From the NCBI GenBank assembly GCA_900770405.1, contig CAAGKL010000077.1:1-12488 (forward strand): a stretch of DNA of 12,488 nucleotides. The letters run 5' to 3'. Source of the DNA: Clostridia bacterium (lineage in GTDB: Bacteria > Bacillota > Clostridia > UBA1381). Below the pieces are notes generated by a model that made no database searches, was not told the DNA's origin, and saw only the letters and a list, made by a program, of their open reading frames with translations. A program made the translations under genes and the position numbers. Below, piece after piece: positions 7,340 to 12,488 of this stretch; within the stretch, counting starts at the first letter, position 1, and the number at the start of each line of letters is the position of its first letter.

Positions 7340-8044
7340 ATGAATGTACTGGCAATCGGCTGCCATCCCGACGATATGGAAATAAACTGCGCCGGGACAC
7401 TGGCAAAATGCGTGCAGCGTGGCGATAATGTGACTGTCTGCCACGTTGCGAACGGCAATCTCGGGCACGAGATAATACAGCCCGACGAGCTCGGCAAGAT
7501 GCGTGCCGCCGAGGCGAAAAGGGCGGGCGCGCTCGCGGGAATTGAGGTCGTGACCTGCGATATCGGCGACCTGATGGTCTATGAGGCGAGCAAGGCGCAG
7601 CGCGACGCGGTGACCGACGTTATCCGCAGCGTGCAGCCGGATTTCATAATCACCCACGCGCCGAATGACTATATGCCCGACCACCTTGCGGTCAGCCGCC
7701 TGGTGTTCGACGCGACCTTTGCGGCGAGCGTGCCGCACTACAAGACGGCAGTCCCCGGCAAGTCCGCGGTTACGCCGCTTTACTATATGGACAACCTCGC
7801 CGGCGTGAATTTTATCCCGACCGAGTATGTCGACGTGTCGGACACGATTGAGCTGAAACTCGAGATGCTGGAGTGCCACGAGAGCCAGATGAAATGGATG
7901 CGTGACCACGACGGTATCGATTTTGCGGAGTTTGTGAAAACCTGTGCGCGCTACCGCGGTTTGCAGTGCGGCGTGCAGTATGCGGAGGGCTTTACGCAGT
8001 GCCTTGCCTGGCCGAAAATCGTGCCGGCGAGACTTCTGCCTTAG
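7340..8044 (+). CDS. PIG-L/LmbE-family zinc N-deacetylase (BshB-like)
   Basis: This 234-residue enzyme belongs to the family that removes acetyl groups from N-acetylglucosamine-type compounds (GlcNAc-PI, GlcNAc-malate, mycothiol precursors, N,N'-diacetylchitobiose). The zinc and catalytic motif HPDDME is at 9-14 (His9, Asp11, Asp12). The third zinc ligand is His115 in THAPNDYMPDH. The C-terminal GVQYAEGF (211-218) is also typical of the LmbE group. There is no signal peptide, so it acts in the cytoplasm. The ATG at 7340 is chosen because GGAGGAG lies a few bases before it; an upstream in-frame start at 7304 has no such site and lies within the hairpin leader. It sits between the exporter pair and the NagB-like gene, implying removal of an N-acetyl group before isomerisation or deamination of an amino sugar. 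The natural substrate is unknown. Confidence 0.93.
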   Translation: MNVLAIGCHPDDMEINCAGTLAKCVQRGDNVTVCHVANGNLGHEIIQPDELGKMRAAEAKRAGALAGIEVVTCDIGDLMVYEASKAQRDAVTDVIRSVQPDFIITHAPNDYMPDHLAVSRLVFDATFAASVPHYKTAVPGKSAVTPLYYMDNLAGVNFIPTEYVDVSDTIELKLEMLECHESQMKWMRDHDGIDFAEFVKTCARYRGLQCGVQYAEGFTQCLAWPKIVPARLLP

Positions 8045-8057
8045 TATATAAAAATTT

Positions 8058-8083
8058 GCCGCATTGCGCGGCGGGAACGGAGG
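8058..8083 (+). promoter_or_regulatory. hairpin next to the ribosome binding site of the NagB-like gene
   Basis: GCCGC (8058-8062) pairs with GCGGC (8068-8072) around a five-base loop, followed by GGGAACGGAGG with the ribosome binding site. It has the same layout and downstream bases as the leader of the preceding deacetylase gene. Confidence 0.45.
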
Positions 8084-8091
8084 ATTTTAAA

Positions 8092-9030
8092 ATGGACTTT
8101 TTATCAACAGTCAAGGGTTCACTTTTGGAGGGCTTTTATCCCGAGGGCTGGGATATGAAGAAAATCGACGAGTGCTGCGACAAGGGCGTGGCGCGCGAGG
8201 CGTTCTGGCATAAGGATTTTCAGCCGGTAGAGTGCGCCGCAATCGGCGATTTCGACACTATGATGGGTCACGAAATCGCGCTGCAGATTAAGCTCGCGAA
8301 GGACAGGGGCGAAAAGCTGGCGATTATTCTGCCGGTTGGGCCTATGGGAATGTATAAGTGGGCGGTTTATTTTTTGACGAGCTGGAATGTCGACTGCTCG
8401 CACGTTTACACCTTTAATATGGACGAGTGGGCGGACGGCGAAGGCAACACGCTGCCGTCGGATAATCCCGCATCGTTCGAGTACAGTATGAAGGAGGCGT
8501 TTTTCAACCCCCTCGGCAAGCTGACCGTGCCGCCCGAGCAGAGGAATTTCGCAACGCGCGACAATCTGCCGACCTACCCCGGCAAAATCAAGGCGCTCAA
8601 GGACGAGGGCGCACGGCTGGTGCTCGTGTTCGGTATCGGCAGAATGTGCCATATCGCGTTCTGGGAGCCGCATTTTGCGGTTGATTTCGCCTCGGCGGCG
8701 GAGTGGGAAAAAACGCCCTACCGTCTTGGTGCAAAGCTGCACCCGCTGACAATCGAGCAGAATGCAATCACAAGCTTTAAAAGCCGCACAACGCTCGTGC
8801 CCTGCCGCGCAAACACAATCGGCCCGGGGATTTTCCTGCAGGCGGATTACATAATCGGCGGCGCGGACGGCGCGCTCGGCAGAGGAATGGGCTGGCAGGG
8901 AATGAGCTTCCTCACAACGCTGCACTACGGCCCGGATATGCACATCACCTCGACCTATATCCCGACAATGCCGGGCAAGCTTTTCTATCTGAAAGAGCTG
9001 GCAGGCCCGCTTTGCGCAGAGTGCAACTGA
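8092..9030 (+). CDS. NagB-like (glucosamine-6-phosphate isomerase fold) protein with altered active site
   Basis: This 312-residue protein is longer than NagB (266 in E. coli). It keeps the NagB landmarks VYTFNMDEWADG (105-116; NMDEY in NagB, with the catalytic base Asp111) and GIGRMCHIAFWEP (181-193; GVGNDGHIAFNEP in NagB). His187 and Glu192 match NagB His143 and Glu148, but the NagB Asp141 position is Met185. The NagB phosphate loop LPTGGTP reads LPVGPMG (80-86). The protein may therefore act on a different or unphosphorylated amino sugar, or as an isomerase without deamination. The ATG at 8092 has GGAGG at a good distance, which excludes a longer in-frame start inside the deacetylase gene. 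As last gene of the ROK operon, just after the deacetylase, it probably takes that enzyme's product. A strong terminator follows. Confidence 0.9.
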   Translation: MDFLSTVKGSLLEGFYPEGWDMKKIDECCDKGVAREAFWHKDFQPVECAAIGDFDTMMGHEIALQIKLAKDRGEKLAIILPVGPMGMYKWAVYFLTSWNVDCSHVYTFNMDEWADGEGNTLPSDNPASFEYSMKEAFFNPLGKLTVPPEQRNFATRDNLPTYPGKIKALKDEGARLVLVFGIGRMCHIAFWEPHFAVDFASAAEWEKTPYRLGAKLHPLTIEQNAITSFKSRTTLVPCRANTIGPGIFLQADYIIGGADGALGRGMGWQGMSFLTTLHYGPDMHITSTYIPTMPGKLFYLKELAGPLCAECN

Positions 9031-9041
9031 TATAAACACAG

Positions 9042-9079
9042 AAAAAAAACGAGCCTCACGCGGGGCTCGTTTTGCTTTT
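9042..9079 (+). terminator. rho-independent terminator ending the ROK operon
   Basis: AAACGAGCCTC and GGGGCTCGTTT (about 9047-9073) form an 11-bp stem with one G-T pair around the loop ACGC, followed by TTTGCTTTT. It starts about a dozen bases after the stop of the NagB-like gene. The A-run on the left could also give weak termination in the reverse direction. Confidence 0.85.
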
Positions 9080-9318
9080 ACCGAATAACGGCGGTTAGTT
9101 TGATGATTGTCTGTAAAAAAATGTTGTAAATCAGAGGGAAAGTGTGGTAGGAGTTATACTGTAAAGGGCGGATCTCATAACACCTAATACAGTATATGGC
9201 TGCGGCTCATTTGCGGTAGATTGAAAAGTGGTTATATACCGAAAGAGTGAGGTGGTATAAAAGTTTCTAATTCATACAATCATTAAATATTTTATCACAA
9301 ATGGAGGTCAAAAACAAT
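9080..9318. other. AT-richer non-coding stretch, probable decayed mobile DNA
   Basis: No convincing gene is seen here. Base composition is visibly more AT-rich than the flanking genes. Two short inverted repeats occur: TATACTGT/ACAGTATA (9155-9162 and 9189-9196) and TATACC/GGTATA (9235-9240 and 9254-9259). The right end supplies a GGAGGT ribosome binding site (9303-9308) for the tnpV fragment. No clear transposon ends were found. Confidence 0.5.
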
Positions 9319-9405
9319 ATGAAAGACAAAATTACTTATTCAAAATGCGGTGATTATTACATTCCCGATTTAACCATACCCGAACTACATTTCAGCCGGC
9401 TATAA
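9319..9405 (+). pseudogene. tnpV fragment (N-terminal remnant of a transposon-encoded protein)
   Basis: A 28-codon open frame starts at an ATG with GGAGGT upstream and reads MKDKITYSKCGDYYIPDLT and then IPELHFSRL before a TAA. The first ~23 residues match, from memory, the strongly conserved start of TnpV, a small protein of about 110-120 residues carried by many Clostridia transposons and conjugative elements. The rest of TnpV (the long helical part ending near NRATEIV) is missing, and the frame passes into unrelated sequence near 9385. It marks a past mobile-element insertion at this spot. Confidence 0.7.
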
Positions 9406-9538
9406 TTTTGCTGCGGCAACAACGAATGACGGCAAAGCGATATTGTGAAATGATAATAAAACAGGGCTTTTTGTCAATGCGGCGGGGGAAAGCTCGCAGA
9501 CCCCTTTTGAAATCCTTGATAATGCTTTGTTGAAATAA
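9374..9538 (+). pseudogene. decayed C-terminal end of an unrecognised gene, with an in-frame TGA
   Basis: In the frame +1 relative to the tnpV fragment, the sequence reads protein-like text (YNFAAATTNDGKAIL), a TGA at 9446-9448, then NDNKTGLFVNAAGESSQTP and FEILDNALLK with a TAA at 9536. A strong terminator follows within six bases, as expected for a genuine gene end. It has no start of its own. A TGG to TGA change would explain the break. I do not recognise the family, and it could be chance. Confidence 0.35.
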
Positions 9539-9543
9539 TCTGT

Positions 9544-9573
9544 AAGGAGGTGCTGCACCTCCTTTGCTTTTTT
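9544..9573 (+). terminator. rho-independent terminator made of SD-like and anti-SD-like arms
   Basis: AAGGAGGTG (9544-9552), loop CTG, CACCTCCTT (9556-9564): a perfect 9-bp stem followed by TGCTTTTTT. The U-tract serves rightward transcription coming from the decayed region. It meets the stop codon of the leftward AraC gene, so the T-run overlaps that gene's last base. Confidence 0.8.
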
Positions 9574-10495
9574 ACGTGACATTTTTGCGCAGCTTTGCCG
9601 GAGTTGTGCCCCTGCGGCGCAGAAAGGTATTAATCAGATGCGGCGAGTCGTAAAACCCGCACTCGAGCGCTATTTCGACAATCGGCTTATCGGTCAGCAG
9701 CAGCATTGTCTCCGCGTGCTCGAGCCGGCGGTCGGTCAGAAATTCCGACGGCGTTGCGCCGCTCAGGTCATAAAAATGCTTCTGAAACGCGGAATAGGAC
9801 AGCGAAAACCGTGCGCAGAGGTCGTGGAAATTCACCTTTTCGTCATAATGCGCCGCGGCGTATTCCATAATCGCTGTGACCTTGCAGTCGGTTTTGTCGA
9901 GACTGCGCGACATAACGCCGCTGTCGGAGGAAATCTGCGCGGCGAGCTCGCAAATCAGCAGCAGCGCCGCCTGCGTGGCGATTTCGCTTTGCTGCGCGTC
10001 GCCGTCAACGGCGCACAGCCTGTCGGCAAGCACGGTTATGTAGGCGAGAAAATCCTCCCCCGGCCGTGCGAAAAGCGGCTTATTCAGCCGCGTGCGCAGC
10101 GCCGGCTCAATGTTAAAAAGCAGGTAATACCCGCCCCGGCGGCGGAGCAGCTCGCTGTTTTCAAACAAAAACCTGTCGCTCAACAGCAGGTGGAACACCG
10201 ACAGCTTTTCCTCCGAGTAGTACCCGTGCGAAATCGCCGGCGCGATGAGGAAAAAATCGCCGCGCTCCACAGGGATAATATTGTCCGCAATGTAATGGCA
10301 GCCGCTGCCGGTGGTGATTATGTTCAGCTCGTAAAAGCTGTGCGAATGGCGCGGCAGCATATTCGGGTACATCGGCGTATTGTAGGGCGAGGCTGCGTCA
10401 TTTATCACGTGGTAATATGCGCGCACCGGCTGCGTGATACATTCGCCGGTAAAGCGTGGTGTGTGATGCTGCGGCAGCGATGCGGGAAAATTCAT
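9572..10495 (-). CDS. AraC/XylS-family transcriptional regulator with cupin sensor domain
   Basis: This 307-residue protein has an N-terminal cupin-type ligand domain (about 25-135, with PRHSHSFYELNIITTGSG holding His50, His52 and Glu56) and a C-terminal double helix-turn-helix (about 205-303). The C-terminal domain ends with the AraC signature IVEIALECGFYDSPHLINTFLRRRGTTPAKLR. The start at 10495 is chosen because ACGGAG lies nine bases upstream. In-frame ATGs at 10546 and 10561 are unlikely, since the promoter -10 box (10557-10552) and expected transcription start (near 10545) lie at or beyond them. It is divergent from the GH127-type glycosidase, and direct repeats between the two genes look like its binding sites, so it probably activates that gene in response to an arabinose-containing sugar. 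The ligand is inferred from context. Confidence 0.93.
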   Translation of the reverse strand: MNFPASLPQHHTPRFTGECITQPVRAYYHVINDAASPYNTPMYPNMLPRHSHSFYELNIITTGSGCHYIADNIIPVERGDFFLIAPAISHGYYSEEKLSVFHLLLSDRFLFENSELLRRRGGYYLLFNIEPALRTRLNKPLFARPGEDFLAYITVLADRLCAVDGDAQQSEIATQAALLLICELAAQISSDSGVMSRSLDKTDCKVTAIMEYAAAHYDEKVNFHDLCARFSLSYSAFQKHFYDLSGATPSEFLTDRRLEHAETMLLLTDKPIVEIALECGFYDSPHLINTFLRRRGTTPAKLRKNVT

Positions 10496-10551
10496 CAAAA
10501 TCATCTCCGTGAATTGTAAATATTCATATATTTCCTCTGTTTTCATTGAAT

Positions 10552-10580
10552 ATTCTATCATTTAACAAGGCTTTTGTCAA
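10552..10580 (-). promoter_or_regulatory. sigma-A promoter of the AraC-family gene
   Basis: Reading leftward: TTGACA (10580-10575), a 17-bp spacer, TAGAAT (10557-10552). It is strong and close to consensus, placing the transcript start near 10545 and a leader of about 50 bases before the chosen start codon at 10495. Confidence 0.7.
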
Positions 10581-10600
10581 TATTCGCATAATTTTCGCGC

Positions 10601-10644
10601 TGAAAAAAACTAATTTTACAATGAAAATAATTAATACTACAATG
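10601..10644 (+). promoter_or_regulatory. probable AraC activator sites: direct repeats with 21-bp period
   Basis: TAATTTTACAATG (10611-10623) and TAATACTACAATG (10632-10644) match at 11 of 13 positions. The similarity extends upstream to TGAAAAAAAC and TGAAAATAAT, 19 of 23 overall. The 21-bp period is two helical turns, the classic arrangement of AraC-type half-sites, and the second copy reaches the -35 region of the rightward promoter. Confidence 0.65.
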
Positions 10645-10670
10645 CATCGCGCCCGCCGTTGGTGTATAAT
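10642..10670 (+). promoter_or_regulatory. activator-dependent promoter of the GH127-type gene
   Basis: A perfect TATAAT (10665-10670) has no good -35 box at the proper distance (ATGCAT at 10642-10647). A good -10 with a poor -35 touching the direct repeats fits class II activation by the divergent AraC-family regulator. Confidence 0.6.
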
Positions 10671-10704
10671 GACGACATAAGGTATGCGAAAGGAGAAAAA
10701 AACT

Positions 10705-12488
10705 ATGGGCGTTAAGGAAAATGCTTTTAAGAAAAGCGATGCAAAATACGAGTTTTCGGGAATGACGGAGCGCGCGTTTGAGTTTATAGAGGGCTTTCAG
10801 ATTTCGGATAAGGAGCTCTGGGCGCGGTTTGTGCGCCAGTTCGCCGAGCGGCCGGACGGCGTTGACCGCCGCTGGCGCGGGGAGTATTGGGGCAAGATGA
10901 TGCGCGGGGCGTGTATGGTCTATGCCTATCGGCGCGATGCGGCGCTGTTGGAGACGCTGACCGGGGCGGTGCACGCGATTATGGACACCGCCGATGATGA
11001 CGGCAGAATCAGCACCTACACTCGGGAGACCGAGTTTACCGGCTGGGATTTGTGGTGCAGGAAATACGTGATGCTCGGTATGCTGTATTTTCTGGATATT
11101 TGCCCCGACGCTGATTTTCGCCGCGAGGTGACGGCAAGCCTTGTAAGGCAGGCGGACTACCTGACGGCGCGGCTCGGCTTCGGCGAGGACGGCAAAAAAA
11201 AGCTCTACGACACGGCGATTTTGTGGCGCGGACTGAGTGCGGCGTCGATTTTAGAGCCCTTTGTCAAGCTGTATCGGCTGACGGGAAAGCGCGATTATCT
11301 CAATTTTGCAAAAAAAATCGTCGACTCGGGCTGCACGACGGTCGAGAATATTTTCGAGCTTGCCTATAAGGACGAGCTCAGCCCTTACCAGTACCCCGTG
11401 ACGAAGGCGTATGAGATGATTTCCTGCTTTGAGGGGCTGCTGGAGTATTATATCGAGACGGGCGACGAAAAGCATAAGCTGACGCTGACGCGGTTTGCCG
11501 ACCGCGTGCTTGCGACCGATTTCACGGTAATCGGCAGCAGCGGCTGCTGGCTCGAGCAGTTCGACCACTCGACCAACCGCCAAGCGAACACCACGAACGG
11601 CTCGCAGCAGGAAACCTGCGTGACGGTGACGCTGATGAAATTTATGGCGCGGCTCGCCGCACTGACGGGGGAATCCCGCTATGCCGACGCGGTGGAAATT
11701 TCCTATTATAATGCATATCTCGGCGCGATAAATTTCGAGAAGGCGATATGCACGCGTATGGCGGAGGGGGTAATTGAGGATTATTGCAACGGCATACAGT
11801 ACATAAAAGAGCCGATGCCCTTTTCGAGCTACAGTCCGCTTACCGCCGGCACGCGTGACAGCGGAATCGGCGGGTTCAACATTATGTCCGATGCGCACTA
11901 TTACGGCTGCTGCGCCTGCATCGGCGCGGCGGGGATGGGGATTGTGCCGTACCTTGCGCTTATGAAAACCGCGGACGGGCTTGTGCTGAATATGTATATC
12001 GGCGGCAGGGCGGAGACCGACATTGCCGTGCTTTGCATCGACACCGACTATCCGCGAAGCGGCAGCGTGAAAATTACGGTTCACCCGAAAGCTGAAAGCC
12101 GGTTCGAGCTTGCGCTGCGCAAGCCGGGCTGGTGCGAAAATGCCGCCGCGTCGGTGAACGGCGAGCAGGTTTGTGCTGAGGAGGGATATATCCGAATCAG
12201 CCGCGATTGGCGCGACGGCGATACGGTTGAGCTGGCGTTTGATATGCCGGTGCGTGTGGTGCGCTCGGTTAGCTACGGCACGGATATTCTGATGACGAAA
12301 ATGATTTGGGATTATGACTATATTGTGCCCGTGTTTGACCGTGAGGATCCGCTTGCGAAAAAGCACATCGCGCTGTGCCGCGGGCCGATTACGTTCGGCG
12401 CGGACAGTGCGGCGGGGTTTGATTTTGCCCGCCCGGCGGAAATTCTCGCCGCGCCGGACGGCACTGCCTATGCCGAGCTTCTTCCGCC
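10705..12488 (+). CDS. DUF1680/GH127-type glycosidase (beta-L-arabinofuranosidase family), 3' partial
   Basis: The frame is open from the ATG at 10705 (GGAG nine bases upstream) to the window end, 594 codons without a stop. The family cleaves beta-L-arabinofuranosides using a zinc-bound cysteine nucleophile. The N-terminal two-thirds is an alpha/alpha barrel. QQETCVT places Glu303 and Cys305, and YYGCCACIG places Cys402 and Cys403, matching the Glu-X-Cys and Cys-Cys zinc/nucleophile set of HypBA1 (Glu338, Cys340, Cys417, Cys418). Glu284 in WLEQF is a candidate for the acid/base. After about residue 430 a beta-sandwich follows (MYIGGRAETDIAVL, ISRDWRDGDTVELAF). There is no signal peptide, so it acts on imported oligosaccharides. 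The segment between the two metal motifs is about 20 residues longer than in HypBA1. The divergent AraC-family gene probably controls it. Confidence 0.85.
   Translation, partial: MGVKENAFKKSDAKYEFSGMTERAFEFIEGFQISDKELWARFVRQFAERPDGVDRRWRGEYWGKMMRGACMVYAYRRDAALLETLTGAVHAIMDTADDDGRISTYTRETEFTGWDLWCRKYVMLGMLYFLDICPDADFRREVTASLVRQADYLTARLGFGEDGKKKLYDTAILWRGLSAASILEPFVKLYRLTGKRDYLNFAKKIVDSGCTTVENIFELAYKDELSPYQYPVTKAYEMISCFEGLLEYYIETGDEKHKLTLTRFADRVLATDFTVIGSSGCWLEQFDHSTNRQANTTNGSQQETCVTVTLMKFMARLAALTGESRYADAVEISYYNAYLGAINFEKAICTRMAEGVIEDYCNGIQYIKEPMPFSSYSPLTAGTRDSGIGGFNIMSDAHYYGCCACIGAAGMGIVPYLALMKTADGLVLNMYIGGRAETDIAVLCIDTDYPRSGSVKITVHPKAESRFELALRKPGWCENAAASVNGEQVCAEEGYIRISRDWRDGDTVELAFDMPVRVVRSVSYGTDILMTKMIWDYDYIVPVFDREDPLAKKHIALCRGPITFGADSAAGFDFARPAEILAAPDGTAYAELLP

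Noticed and set aside
6433..7497. Leftward frame of 354 codons covering the exporter pair
   Set aside because: It spans three real genes and their intergenic gaps on the opposite strand, with low-complexity composition and no ribosome binding site.
8119..9039. Leftward frame of 306 codons antisense to the NagB-like gene
   Set aside because: It is a shadow of a gene with clear NagB motifs, and its start lies at the edge of the terminator.
9155..9196. TATACTGT/ACAGTATA inverted repeat as transposon ends
   Set aside because: The arms are short, lie only 26 bases apart and show no target duplication or enclosed gene; no further support was seen.
9400..9582. Leftward 60-codon frame across the decayed region and terminator
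   Set aside because: It runs through a terminator hairpin and into the end of the AraC gene, with no ribosome binding site or similarity recognised.
9638..10519. Rightward frame of 293 codons antisense to the AraC gene
   Set aside because: It is a mirror of the AraC coding sequence with no recognisable domain.
10546..10561. Upstream in-frame ATGs as start of the AraC gene
   Set aside because: They coincide with the -10 box and expected transcription start of a near-consensus promoter and have no ribosome binding site. The ATG at 10495 has ACGGAG at a suitable distance.
10589..10601. Possible third copy of the AraC direct repeat (TAATTTT...)
   Set aside because: Only seven leading bases match and it is one base out of the 21-bp phase.
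11251..12366. Leftward frame of 371 codons within the GH127-type gene
   Set aside because: The rightward frame is open without a stop from 10705 to the window end and carries the family's metal-binding residues. The leftward product has no domain.

Overview
The window (12.5 kb, GC-rich, strong AGGAGG-type ribosome binding sites, small AT-rich promoter islands) looks like chromosomal DNA of a Clostridia-type Bacillota, probably from a gut lineage or metagenome. This rests on the Clostridia-style ABC exporter, the ROK and AraC regulators, a tnpV relic and a DUF1680/GH127 glycosidase. No rRNA or tRNA gene or CRISPR array is visible, so the genus cannot be named.

Layout. (1) 1-1517: 3' part of an ABC exporter half-transporter, then a large palindrome and a bidirectional terminator. 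(2) 1648-9079: a block bracketed by terminators and organised around one divergent promoter region (4756-4929). Leftward genes are a DegT-type PLP aminotransferase, a Gfo/Idh/MocA sugar dehydrogenase and, past an internal terminator, a small cytosolic jelly-roll protein. Rightward genes are a ROK repressor, a two-gene YjjP/YjjB-type (ThrE family) exporter, a PIG-L/LmbE N-deacetylase and a NagB-like isomerase with altered catalytic residues. (3) 9080-9571: a gene-poor stretch with a tnpV fragment fused to the decayed end of another reading frame, ending in a terminator. (4) 9572-12488: an AraC-family regulator divergent from a GH127-type glycosidase that runs off the window.

How the genes may work together. 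The ROK block has two nearly identical 21-bp operators (TTTATTCA-N5-TRAATTAA). Each overlaps the last base of the -10 box of one of two face-to-face promoters, and the whole arrangement is mirror-symmetric about position 4833.5. This predicts that the ROK protein represses both arms together until a sugar ligand releases it. The enzymes (sugar dehydrogenase, sugar aminotransferase, N-deacetylase, NagB-like isomerase) suggest metabolism of an amino or keto sugar, perhaps with export of an acid or amino-acid-like product. That pathway is an inference; no close characterised equivalent was recognised. In the AraC/GH127 pair, 21-bp-spaced direct repeats next to a poor -35 box suggest activation of the glycosidase by the divergent regulator, probably for arabinose-containing plant glycans.
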